Shown: in pieces, positions 40,872 to 50,432 of the stretch
Layout: each line of letters opens with the position of its first letter
How positions within the stretch are numbered: the stretch's first letter is position 1
From: Prochlorococcus sp. AG-363-B11
GTDB taxonomy: Bacteria; Cyanobacteriota; Cyanobacteriia; PCC-6307; Cyanobiaceae
Reading direction: 5' to 3'
Assembly: GCA_003278425.1 (NCBI GenBank)
Contig: QCFE01000003.1
Location: 61,377 to 125,376 of the forward strand
Length of the DNA stretch: 64,000 nucleotides
Made by a program: the position numbers and the translations under genes
The notes under the pieces: model-generated
Databases searched by the model: none
What the model saw: only the letters and a program-made list of their open reading frames with translations
What the model was told of the DNA's origin: nothing

Positions 40872-41550
40872 AAAAGAATGGCTTGGAGGTTTTCTCCATC
40901 TATCTAAGAGATTAGCAACCTAACAGAACTAGCAAGTTTTATTGCCTCTCTTGCTAAACAATTGCGATTACTCAGAATACAAGCACAAAGCTAGCGCTAC
41001 CCATCTAAAAAACTAAGAACTGATTAGAAAGAAGAAGTGCCAGGGAGTAAAGAAAAACATGAAAAATGGACTAAAAATAAATCGCAGGACATCCTAAAAA
41101 TTCTACTCCTCGCTTAATATTTCAATGAGCAATTCTGTATATCAGGCTACTTTTCCACAAGGACTGATCATATCAGTTTGATTAGATTCCCTAGAAGAAG
41201 AAGAATGAAAACCTGCTAATTAATTTGAATCAAGACAGCTACATGCCTAGTCAGAAGAAACCCTCTCAAATAGTTTTTAGTACATCTTCCTCAGTTCAAA
41301 ACTACAAGAACAAAAGGTTGCCTAAATCTTGAGATAGCCTCACTTCAATGGCTCTAGAGAAATAATGACTCCGCAGAAGCAGCAGGCTCAGTACATAGGT
41401 ATTGCTAATTTGAAATTTTCAAAATTAAAGTCAATCTGCTTAATTTCGCCTTCTTATAGAATTTGATGAGACAAATAGAGATTCTTATATATATGATCAG
41501 AAATTTTAATCACTCAATTTCAGCCAATTTTTCCCTAACAAGCTAAAGCC

Positions 41551-41614
41551 TTTTCCACAAGTTCTCCACAGTTGCCATATTTTTTTTGTCTTCATCACTA
41601 GGGCATGTGGAGAA
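41551..41614. promoter_or_regulatory. Cluster of DnaA-box-like sites
   Basis: TTTTCCACA (41551-41559), TTCTCCACA (41562-41570), inverted TGTGGAGAA (41606-41614); a further TTTTCCACA at 41151-41159. Confidence 0.4.
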
Positions 41615-41794
41615 GACAGGCTAAAGGCTCACGTTGCAATTAAAAAGTCACTTTTTATACAACAAAGTCTAATCCCTCTTGACATCGTTACAAGCCAAAG
41701 AGTCTCATATTGAGATCGGTTAAGATACGTGGTTCCTAAAAGTTTGACTGCATACCAAAAATATGAGCTACTAGTAATTCGTAGAGAGGATTGA

Positions 41795-42076
41795 ATGCAA
41801 AACCTGGCAAAAGAAATGATGGAAACTCTTAAGAGTGAGAAGACTCCAAATGCAACTAATGACGTTTCTCTAATAAGTTTCCTTGCAGAAGTTCCTCCTT
41901 CTATCAAGGAGGCTATGGAAACTTTTATTGATGATCATCCTAACTGGGATCAATACCGTTTAATTCAAGCCGCTCTATCAGGCTTTCTGATCCAAAATGG
42001 TGTCGACTCCAGACCAATCAACCGTCTTTACTTTCAAAATATGTTTTCTAAAAAAGGGTTTGGGAAAAGCCTATGA
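41795..42076 (+). CDS. DUF2811-like protein
   Basis: 93 aa; DVSLISFLAEVPPSIKEAMETFIDDHPNWDQYRLIQAALSGFLIQNG. Confidence 0.7.
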   Translation: MQNLAKEMMETLKSEKTPNATNDVSLISFLAEVPPSIKEAMETFIDDHPNWDQYRLIQAALSGFLIQNGVDSRPINRLYFQNMFSKKGFGKSL

Positions 42077-42291
42077 GTTTAGGAACAGAAGTGCCTGAGA
42101 TTCTTTTCCAGGAAATGAGAGAATTTATTTTGTCCAACACAACCTGGGATCAATCCAGTCTTCTTAGCTCAGCTCTAACAAAATCCTTAGAACGAAATTG
42201 CAAGACCTGGAAGTCAAATAAAAATTTATCTGATCCCTTTTCTTATCAGATAGATCATTCAATATATGTTGAGAAAAATCAGTTGAGGTAA
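42073..42291 (+). CDS. Second, divergent DUF2811-like protein
   Basis: 72 aa; TEVPEILFQEMREFILSNTTWDQSSLLSSALTKSLERN aligns with the preceding gene; ATGA overlap. Confidence 0.6.
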   Translation: MSLGTEVPEILFQEMREFILSNTTWDQSSLLSSALTKSLERNCKTWKSNKNLSDPFSYQIDHSIYVEKNQLR

Positions 42292-42352
42292 TTATTAACT
42301 CTCTTACGAACTCGATTAAGTAAATTGAGTTTAGTTTGAAAGGCTTTGTAAA

Positions 42353-42634
42353 TTGCCATTAAAAAATAAAAGCTCAAAGAAAGTTCCATGGGAGCTCACA
42401 ACAGAGGATAAAAACTTCCAAGAGCAACCTTGGAAATTAAAAAAAGGTAAATCCCAAATAATTATTCAAAAAGACAAGCACGATCGCAGTAATTTCCATT
42501 TAAAAAAGGATGACGAAAGAGTCCTTTCACTCCAAGAAGAACAAGCTCGAATGACTTACCATCAATTAATAGAATTTGGATATAAGCTTCAAAAAAAAAA
42601 AGCCGACTCAATAAAATTGGGGCAAAAGTTCTAA
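42353..42634 (+). CDS. Hypothetical small Lys-rich protein
   Basis: 93-aa ORF from TTG start; no family recognised. Confidence 0.35.
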   Translation: MPLKNKSSKKVPWELTTEDKNFQEQPWKLKKGKSQIIIQKDKHDRSNFHLKKDDERVLSLQEEQARMTYHQLIEFGYKLQKKKADSIKLGQKF

Positions 42635-42884
42635 AAGTTTAGTTGAAATCAGATTCCAGCACTCCCTAAAAGAGATTGATTATCTCTAACTAACTTGGCC
42701 TATATTTCCTGAGTATTAAGCAGCTAGCTGACTTGCAAAGACTTTTTAGCAATCCAATTCAAACAACCTTCTTCAAATCGAAGTATCTGAATGCTATAGC
42801 ACTCTCTTTCAAGAGATCAGTGAGTGAGCTTTAAGCCAGTGTCCTAATAAGTTTTTGTGAGCATCTTCAAAAGGACTAGTCTCA

Positions 42885-42985
42885 GACAATAGAAGTTATT
42901 GACATCTGAATAATGGGTATCTATACAGTTACGTCTGCCTTTACTGAATCACTCGTTCAATATATTATGACGCATCTGATCTGAA
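42885..42985 (+). repeat. Decayed element-repeat copy 3
   Basis: CAATAGAAGTTATTGACATCTGAA matches copy 2 (CAATAGAAGTTGTTGATGTCTGAA, 21/24); downstream GACGCATCTGATCTGAAG resembles copy 1 GATGCATCTGACCTGATG. Confidence 0.45.
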
Positions 42986-43296
42986 GTATAAAATAAATTA
43001 AAAAATATTCCAATAAGACACCTGATTAAGATAATTCAAAAATTAAACCAATCAACCTAAAAAGAAAATAAACAAGGCCTAAGTGTAGACTTAAAAAGCT
43101 ATTTTACATTAATGAAAACTTTTCTAGACTTAGCCAACAACGTTGAGAGGAACCTGAGAGGTCAAAGAAAACATTGGAATACATCATTAAGTATTACTCC
43201 CTCAATCATCGTAGCATTAAATATAGTTATTAAAAGATCAGCAATTGATCCATGTATTTATTTATTTAAACCGTTTTCAAATGAGCTAATCAAGGA

Positions 43297-44463
43297 ATGA
43301 TTAATAATAAATTAAAAATATTTTCTTTAGTTAATAAGCTTCTAAAGAAAATAATTAAAATTATACCATTACTGGACAGATGGTTAATCTCTGAGATTTT
43401 GCCTCCACTAATATTTGCAGCATCCTCATTCATAGTACTTTGCTTATCTTTTGGTGAATTACTATATTTAATTCATATGGTCATAAGCTCCCCTTTACCA
43501 TGGACAATAGCTATTGAAGTTTTATTGTTAAAGCTTCCTGGGTATCTAACCATAGCTTTACCTATGGCCACATTACTTGGATGTCTACTTGCATTCTCTA
43601 AGCTTAATCATAATAGCGAGGTGAAAGCACTAACAAGTTTAGGTATTAGTTATAGAAGAATACTTTTATCGGCTATATCTATTGGTCTACTAATGTCTTT
43701 AATTACATTTAGCTTCAGTAATTATATTGCACCAAACTCAAATTTAAAATCTGAGTCAGCCTTTAGAAGAGGGCTCGGTAGATCGTCAGATATTTCTTAC
43801 AAGAAAGATATAATTTACAGTCAGTTCGATCGTGAGAGGAATTTAGAGACACTATTTTATGCAAAAGAGTATAAAGACAATGCAATGCATGACCTCACAT
43901 TAGTTGATTATGAAAATGGTAATCAAAACAGATTGATTATAGCCAAAGAAGGTAAATGGGTTAAGGAAAAGGAAAGTTGGCTATTGATTAATGGGAGTAT
44001 GTTTCTTCTTAACAAAGACCAAACTTCATCAAAAGAAAATTTCTCAGAATATTCTTATAATTTAAGCTATGGACCTTTCATGGTTGCACAAATACCAAGT
44101 AATTCCAATAATATGAGTTTAACCCAAGCTTACAATGCATTAAAGCTCTACAATTTATCAGGTAACCTTAAAGAAGAGAATAGATTAAAGGTAAGGATTC
44201 AGGAGAAATTTACAGTTCCTTTGTCTTGCTTAGTCTTCTCAATAATAGGAAGTACATTAGCTATTAGGAAAGCAAAAACAAGTGGGAGTGGGCAATCATT
44301 AGCATTTGGCATGAGTATTATTTTGATACTTACTTACTATACGGTTTCATTTCTATTTAGTTCGCTTGGAGTCTCAGGTACTTTGCACCCTTTTATTGCA
44401 GCATGGACACCGGTTGGAATATTTCTAGTTGGCAGTGAATACTTAATCCGTCAATCTTCTTAG
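43297..44463 (+). CDS. LptF/LptG-family permease (YjgP/YjgQ)
   Basis: 388 aa; LLDRWLISEILPPLIFAASSFIVL, LPGYLTIALPMATLLGCLLAFSKLNHNSEVKALTSLGISYRRIL, C-terminal HPFIAAWTPVGIFL. Confidence 0.88.
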   Translation: MINNKLKIFSLVNKLLKKIIKIIPLLDRWLISEILPPLIFAASSFIVLCLSFGELLYLIHMVISSPLPWTIAIEVLLLKLPGYLTIALPMATLLGCLLAFSKLNHNSEVKALTSLGISYRRILLSAISIGLLMSLITFSFSNYIAPNSNLKSESAFRRGLGRSSDISYKKDIIYSQFDRERNLETLFYAKEYKDNAMHDLTLVDYENGNQNRLIIAKEGKWVKEKESWLLINGSMFLLNKDQTSSKENFSEYSYNLSYGPFMVAQIPSNSNNMSLTQAYNALKLYNLSGNLKEENRLKVRIQEKFTVPLSCLVFSIIGSTLAIRKAKTSGSGQSLAFGMSIILILTYYTVSFLFSSLGVSGTLHPFIAAWTPVGIFLVGSEYLIRQSS

Positions 44464-44692
44464 TCATTACAAGTCTTTAAACAAGAAATTATCACTGCAA
44501 GTCAAAATTTCTTTAAAACTATTCCTGCTAATTATGCAAATCCATTATCAAGTCATACTTTGGATCTTCACAAGGTGCATATTTGAATTGTAAGAACTTG
44601 GGTATTTGGTCACACCTTCCTCATCGCTTCAAGTCCTTGCTATGACTAGCTTAATCAGATAGGTTTGTATCAAAGTAGCTTATTAAAAGTCA

Positions 44693-44869
44693 ATGGCATC
44701 TACATCCACGAAGTCAAAATATCAATGTAAGGACTGTGTATACGCATACGATCCATTAAAAGGTGATCCTTCTCAAGGTGTCCCTCCTGGCACACTATTC
44801 GAAGACTTGCCAAGCTCATGGCTTTGCCCAATTTGCAAAGCAAGTAAAAAGAGATTCAAGCCCCTATAA
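44693..44869 (+). CDS. Rubredoxin (divergent)
   Basis: Manual translation MASTSTKSKYQCKDCVYAYDPLKGDPSQGVPPGTLFEDLPSSWLCPICKASKKRFKPL*; two CxxC knuckles. Not in the ORF list. Confidence 0.85.
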   Translation: MASTSTKSKYQCKDCVYAYDPLKGDPSQGVPPGTLFEDLPSSWLCPICKASKKRFKPL

Positions 44870-44985
44870 GTTGATAAGTTAAAGAGTTAAAAGATCAATT
44901 ATCAAAGATCCCATCAATATCTTAAAAATTAGAAAACTATTTTTTCTTAATTAATCTAGGTATAATTATGATATTTTCCAAGGAA

Positions 44986-45771
44986 CTAAGCTCTATAAGT
45001 TCTCTTAAGGAATTGAGTTAATATTCCAATTCCAAATATTGCAAGAATAGTTGCTATGAATATTATTAAATAATGCCCTTTAAGAGCCTGAACTTCACCA
45101 TTTAATAACTGGCTAATGGTAACTCCTTTAAGTCCCCTTAGGGTATAACCACCAGCCACAAACGGGATATCTGAGATTACAATGCTTATTATCAAAGCTG
45201 GTATAAATTTCTTCCAAGATACCTTTGTTAGGCCAACTGCATAACATACAAAATCAAAGAATTGTGTCATCAAAAAGCCTGTCATTAAAAAAATATTGCT
45301 CTCTAAATACCTTTGACTTATATTTTCAACTCTTAGCATTTGCCTTGGCCCTAAAAGTCTTTTAACGAATTTCCTCCCAAATCTTCTTGATAAGAAAAAA
45401 GAAGAGGAGCAAGATATTAAGTCAGCTAAGAAAATCAAGATCAATCCAGTTTTAACTCCATAAATGTAACCTGCAATTACAGAGCAATAAGTACCTGGTA
45501 TAACTGGTATAACGATGCTAATACTTCTTAATATGAATATCAAAAAAGCTGCAGAAAAGGCTTTGCTTCCTATAATACTTTTAGACTCATCGAATAAGTT
45601 ATTAATCATATCAATAGTAAAAAATTTATTGATAGTAACTAGAAAAAAAATTAAACAAGCAGCTAATAGATATTTTGAAGCCGCTTTAATATCTCGAGCA
45701 ACTTTCATAAGTAAATTGGAGCAAGTTTTGATTTTGCACCTTTTCTTTCCAGTAGTCAAGCTTATGATCAA
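44986..45771 (-). CDS. TVP38/TMEM64 (VTT domain) membrane protein
   Basis: 261 aa; RSISIVIPVIPGTYCSVIAGYIYGVKTGLILIFLADLISCSSSFFLSRRFGR. Confidence 0.8.
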   Translation of the reverse strand: MIISLTTGKKRCKIKTCSNLLMKVARDIKAASKYLLAACLIFFLVTINKFFTIDMINNLFDESKSIIGSKAFSAAFLIFILRSISIVIPVIPGTYCSVIAGYIYGVKTGLILIFLADLISCSSSFFLSRRFGRKFVKRLLGPRQMLRVENISQRYLESNIFLMTGFLMTQFFDFVCYAVGLTKVSWKKFIPALIISIVISDIPFVAGGYTLRGLKGVTISQLLNGEVQALKGHYLIIFIATILAIFGIGILTQFLKRTYRA

Positions 45772-46052
45772 AAGTTTTTGTAAACTTAAATGGAGCTTCC
45801 TATTATAAATTCAAAGAGATTTGATGTATCTTTTATCATTCTAAGACCTGCTCAACAATTCTACTAATTTTCAGGCTGAAAGCTAATCACTACAGACCTA
45901 TATTTAGGCTAAATTAAGGAAGCAAGACAAAGCGTGAGCATTCTTTCAATAATTTTTCGAATCCCATATTTTATGAGAATTTTAATAGTATAAGCACGTG
46001 AAGTCTCTTTTTCTAAAAGCAACATGAGTTTAAAAAACGAATTACATTTAAG

Positions 46053-47324
46053 TTGCCAATAAGGATCGAGATCCAATTGGAAGAATTATTTAATTTGATA
46101 GTAGTTGGGGGTGGTGCCTCAGGTTTTATGGCTGCAATTACAGCTGCTGAAGAAGGTAGTACTTCAATTGCTGTACTAGAGCAAACGACAAAAATGCTTG
46201 AGAAAGTTCGCATCAGTGGTGGAGGAAGGTGCAATGTTACAAATGCATGCTGGGAAACACGAGAGCTTGCATCAAACTACCCTCGAGGGAGCAAAGCTTT
46301 ATTAGGCGCATTTAGTCGTTTCTCTACTGGAGACGCAATGGATTGGTTTCAAAAAAGAGGGTTAGAGTTAAAGATTGAAGAAGATGGAAGAATTTTTCCT
46401 AAATCAAATTCTTCCAACGAAGTCATCAAATGCCTAGAAGAAACTGCTAATTCTTTAGGAGTTCAATGCTTAAAAGCATTAAAGGTCAAAACGATTAAAA
46501 AGCTTAACAATGAAACTTTTAAACTAGAGTGTCAAAATAACAAAGTTTTTCTTGCTAAGAGAGTTTTAATCGCTACAGGTGGAAGCCTAGCTGGAAAAAC
46601 AATTGCCCATGATCTTGGTCATCAATTAATCAAGGCAGTTCCATCTTTGTTCACTTTTAAGATAAATGCACCATGGTTGACATCATGTTCTGGTATTTCA
46701 GTTGACAGAGTAAATCTAAAATTAATTGCTAATAATAAACAGTTTAAGCAATTTGGTCGTATTTTAATTACACATTGGGGTCTAAGTGGTCCTGCTATAT
46801 TAAAGCTATCTGCATTTGCTGCACGCGATTTAAATCTAGACAATTACAAGTCTAATTTATTTCTTAATTGGGTTAACAATGAATTTGAAAATGTCAAAAA
46901 TATCTTAGAGTATTATAGATCTAATTTTCCAAATAATAGTATAAAAAAGCACTATCCTTTTAATAGTCTTCCTAGACGGTTATGGATTTCTTTTTTAGAT
47001 AATGTTGATATAGAGCCTGACTCAAAGTGGTCAAGCTTATCGAACTCAAAGAAAGAGTACTTGAGCAGAGTCTTAACCAAAAACCATCACTTAATAATAG
47101 GCAAAGGTCCCTTTGGCGAAGAATTTGTAACCGCTGGAGGTATAAATCTCAAGGAAATCGATTTTAAGTCAATGGAGAGTCGTATTTGTAAAGGACTTTA
47201 TTTCGCAGGGGAAATATTGGACATTGATGGTGTCACTGGTGGGTTTAATTTCCAAAACTGTTGGACAAGTGGCTGGATTGCAGGGAGAGCAATTGCTCAT
47301 AGCGAGAAACCCAATCAAGGATAG
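46053..47324 (+). CDS. HI0933-family flavoprotein (NAD(P)/FAD-dependent oxidoreductase)
   Basis: 423 aa; LIVVGGGASGFMAAITAAEEG, VRISGGGRCNVTNA, THWGLSGPAIL, GLYFAGEILDIDGVTGGFNFQNCWTSGWIAG. Confidence 0.92.
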   Translation: MPIRIEIQLEELFNLIVVGGGASGFMAAITAAEEGSTSIAVLEQTTKMLEKVRISGGGRCNVTNACWETRELASNYPRGSKALLGAFSRFSTGDAMDWFQKRGLELKIEEDGRIFPKSNSSNEVIKCLEETANSLGVQCLKALKVKTIKKLNNETFKLECQNNKVFLAKRVLIATGGSLAGKTIAHDLGHQLIKAVPSLFTFKINAPWLTSCSGISVDRVNLKLIANNKQFKQFGRILITHWGLSGPAILKLSAFAARDLNLDNYKSNLFLNWVNNEFENVKNILEYYRSNFPNNSIKKHYPFNSLPRRLWISFLDNVDIEPDSKWSSLSNSKKEYLSRVLTKNHHLIIGKGPFGEEFVTAGGINLKEIDFKSMESRICKGLYFAGEILDIDGVTGGFNFQNCWTSGWIAGRAIAHSEKPNQG

Positions 47325-47444
47325 CTTCCTTAATGACATTAAATTAATTTTAAGCAACGAATATCAACCACTAATGCAAGAAGTAGTGCAAGAGATTAAT
47401 TTAAAGTATTCTTCTAAATGAACTTAATCTAAGAAAGATTCCTA

Positions 47445-47834
47445 ATGAGCGAGCACCAATATCTTATTGCTCTTGCATTAATTGATCAAGAAGGCAAAAG
47501 ATTCATGCCTTTAGGTGGAAAGTCAATTGGCAAATCTATCGATCTAAGTAGCAACAAAGACTTAACTGCTAAAAGTCTTGTTGCAGAATTACTCCTCAGA
47601 GTCTTTCAAAAAAGTGAATCGGGATCAGTAAGAAGAGGCAATGGAGATCAAAGTCTTCTTATAATTCAGTTGCCGATGGAATCAATGCAAGAAAAAATCC
47701 CCTTAATTAAATCCCAATGGATCAATTCAGGAGATAGCAAAAAACTTCTTGGTGACCTTCAAGTCATTTGCAATGATATTTGGAGTGTAATCTTCAATAG
47801 AGAAAATGGAATGCATTTTTCTAAAGTAACCTAG
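47445..47834 (+). CDS. Conserved hypothetical
   Basis: 129-aa ORF immediately upstream of rpsU. Confidence 0.6.
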   Translation: MSEHQYLIALALIDQEGKRFMPLGGKSIGKSIDLSSNKDLTAKSLVAELLLRVFQKSESGSVRRGNGDQSLLIIQLPMESMQEKIPLIKSQWINSGDSKKLLGDLQVICNDIWSVIFNRENGMHFSKVT

Positions 47835-47908
47835 AAAAACCTTTCGGAAAAAAATCCCCCTTACATTCCTACTGATAGAATAACCGTCTTTAGTTTAAGA
47901 ATTTTCTT

Positions 47909-48085
47909 TTGACACAAGTAACTGTTGGCGAGAACGAAGGAATTGAATCAGCTCTTAGGCGTTTTAAACGCCAAGTTTCAAAAGCTGGAATTTTCGGAGA
48001 ACTAAAGCGTCTTCGCCATCACGAGACCCCTGTAGAAAAATACAAAAGGAAGCTTCAACAAAGAAGAAGAAGTCGTAGACGTTAG
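47909..48085 (+). CDS. rpsU: 30S ribosomal protein S21
   Basis: Manual translation (TTG start) [57 protein letters not shown]. Not in the ORF list. Confidence 0.95.
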   Translation: MTQVTVGENEGIESALRRFKRQVSKAGIFGELKRLRHHETPVEKYKRKLQQRRRSRRR

Positions 48086-48135
48086 GGATTTCAATATCGT
48101 TCCCTTATCTAAAGCCTTGTCTCAAATAGTCTCAA

Positions 48136-49506
48136 TTGGAAGCATTTAAAATCGACGGTCTGCGAAACAAGGTACTCGAAGGTCACACAAGACCTGAAAC
48201 CTGGCGCAGAATTCAACTCAACAGGATAAAAAAGCTACTTGAAGAAAATGAACAAAAAATTATCCAAGCATTAGCTGATGACTTACAGAAGCCTTCTGCA
48301 GAAGCCTTCTTTGAGATCCTTGCTTTAAAACAAGAGCTCCAGATTGCTTATAAAAACCTGTCAAACTGGATGCAACCAAGGGGAATAAAAGTTCCTTTAT
48401 GGCTAAAGCCAGGAACAGCCAGTGTAGTAGCAGAGCCATTAGGCTGTGTTCTGATTATTGGTCCATGGAACTATCCTTTCATGTTAACCTTGCAGCCCCT
48501 TATCTCTGCACTAGCAGCAGGCAATACAGCTATCCTTAAGCCCTCAGAATTTGCTCCCTCCACATCAGGGTTAATAGCAAAACTGATTAAAGATTTCTTT
48601 CCAAATGACGTTGTTCAGGTTTTACAAGGAGATTCAAAATTTGCAGCAAGTCTATTAGAGCACCGGTTTGACCATATTTTTTTTACAGGTGGTAGCGAAA
48701 TTGCAAAAAAGGTTATGAGGTCTGCATCAAACTATTTAACACCTGTAACCCTGGAACTTGGTGGTAAAAATCCTGCCTTAGTTATAGAAGGAGCCAATTT
48801 AGATATAACTGCCAAACGAATTATATGGGGCAAAAGTATAAACTCCGGACAAACTTGTTTAGCGCCTAACCATCTTTTAGTGCAGGAGGGATTACATGAT
48901 GAATTAATTTCTAAACTGAAGTTAAGTATAAACAATTTCTATGGGGATAAGCCAGAGTTTTCGAATGATCTCGCAAAGATAAATGACAGGCAGTTCAACA
49001 AGATTGTTAGTATAATCAAAAAAGCCAATGAAGCAAATCAAATTATATTTGGTGGCTCAATAAATTATTCAGATCAGAAAGTTTCGCCAACATTAATAAG
49101 AATAGACAGTATTAATGATTCAATAATGTCAGATGAGATTTTCGGCCCTATTTTACCTATCCTAACTATAAAAAACCTTGATTCAGCATTGAATATAGTG
49201 AATAATGGAGCAAAGCCTCTTGCTATTTATATGTTCGGGGGTAAAGGACAAGAGAAGCAGAAAGTAATTAATGCATCAAGCTCTGGGGGGGTCTGCTTTA
49301 ATGATGTAATAATCCAGGCAGGGATACCTGAACTCCCTTTCGGAGGAGTAGGGCTAAGTGGCACAGGACGCTATCACGGCAAGGCAGGTTTTGAAACTTT
49401 TTCACACATAAAGTCCGTATTAAAAAGGCCCTTTTGGTTAGATATAAAATTCAGGTACCCACCTTATAAAGTAGATATATCGTTTATTAATAAGCTAATA
49501 AATTGA
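48136..49506 (+). CDS. Aldehyde dehydrogenase family protein
   Basis: 456 aa; IIGPWNYPFMLTLQPLISALAAGNTAILKPSE, TLELGGKNPALV, NSGQTCLAPNHLLV. Confidence 0.94.
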   Translation: MEAFKIDGLRNKVLEGHTRPETWRRIQLNRIKKLLEENEQKIIQALADDLQKPSAEAFFEILALKQELQIAYKNLSNWMQPRGIKVPLWLKPGTASVVAEPLGCVLIIGPWNYPFMLTLQPLISALAAGNTAILKPSEFAPSTSGLIAKLIKDFFPNDVVQVLQGDSKFAASLLEHRFDHIFFTGGSEIAKKVMRSASNYLTPVTLELGGKNPALVIEGANLDITAKRIIWGKSINSGQTCLAPNHLLVQEGLHDELISKLKLSINNFYGDKPEFSNDLAKINDRQFNKIVSIIKKANEANQIIFGGSINYSDQKVSPTLIRIDSINDSIMSDEIFGPILPILTIKNLDSALNIVNNGAKPLAIYMFGGKGQEKQKVINASSSGGVCFNDVIIQAGIPELPFGGVGLSGTGRYHGKAGFETFSHIKSVLKRPFWLDIKFRYPPYKVDISFINKLIN

Positions 49507-49582
49507 CAAGCTCATATTGAAATAATTCAGCAAACAAGCTAGCATTTCAACAAAGAAATACCATCAAAATTGATAATAAAGA

Positions 49583-50419
49583 ATGAATAAATATACTTTA
49601 TCAATGCTTGTCACCATATCCTTTCTAGCGCAGGTATCTTCATTGGCAAATGAGATAATAGTTAAACCTGGTGAAACACTTTCAAGTTTAGCAAATTATT
49701 ATAATGTCAGCATAGAGTCATTAATTAATGCCAATAATCTTGACAATCCAGATAACTTAAGAATAGGTCAAAAACTAATTATAACAAATAAAGTGTCAAA
49801 AGATAAGAAGCCTATGAGCGTAAAGCATACCATTAAAAAAGGTGAAACTATTCAATCAATATCTGTCTTATATAAGATAAGTAAAAGAGATATTATCAAA
49901 GCAAATAACCTTCAAAACCCAAGTCTAATTTTAGAAGGTCAATCAATTTTAATACCAAGTGCTCAAGCTGTTGAACAAGATAGTAAAGAAAAGTACCATT
50001 TTCTGCGATCAGGAGAAACTCTTTATGGAGTTTCAAGGAAATACAATGTGCCTGTTAATAGTATTATTGAGTTAAACCAAATCGAGGACCCAAATAATCT
50101 CAGGGCAGGTTTAAAAATTCTTTTAGCGCGCAATATTGTTGAAGAACCAATCAAGTTAGTAGTTTCAAATAAAGAAGCTGATTGGCGTGAGTATGGTGAT
50201 CTAAAAATAAACTGGACTTCATGGAAGAAAGTTGAAAGTAATTCAATTGCTTTGAGTTTGAATAAAAAAGGCAAGCCCTTATATTTAGCAGTAAATTGTT
50301 ATTCAACTAAGCTCAATTGGAAAAAAGTCAATGGGCAATGGAATCAATGGTTTGCACCTAAAAATGATTTTGAATTTAATTTACTAGATGACCTATGTGA
50401 AAATTCTAGTGAGATTTAA
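49583..50419 (+). CDS. Secreted LysM-repeat protein
   Basis: 278 aa; signal peptide plus three LysM units (VKPGETLSSLANYYNVSIESLINANNL..., IKKGETIQSISVLYKISKRDIIKANNL..., LRSGETLYGVSRKYNVPVNSIIELNQI...). Confidence 0.88.
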   Translation: MNKYTLSMLVTISFLAQVSSLANEIIVKPGETLSSLANYYNVSIESLINANNLDNPDNLRIGQKLIITNKVSKDKKPMSVKHTIKKGETIQSISVLYKISKRDIIKANNLQNPSLILEGQSILIPSAQAVEQDSKEKYHFLRSGETLYGVSRKYNVPVNSIIELNQIEDPNNLRAGLKILLARNIVEEPIKLVVSNKEADWREYGDLKINWTSWKKVESNSIALSLNKKGKPLYLAVNCYSTKLNWKKVNGQWNQWFAPKNDFEFNLLDDLCENSSEI

Positions 50420-50432
50420 CACTTTTAAAAAC

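Noticed and set aside
41629-41907. Minus-strand ORF 41629-41907
   Set aside because: Antisense to the DUF2811-like gene start and its leader; no family signal.
43112-43300. 62-aa ORF overlapping the LptF/G-like gene start
   Set aside because: Possible coupled ORF (ATGA overlap), but no recognisable family or composition signal; not enough support to call.
44465-44590. Open frame after the LptF/G-like stop (...KQEIITASQNFFKTIPANYANPLSSHTLDLHKVHI)
   Set aside because: No start codon or family match; might be a gene relic but is too short to support.
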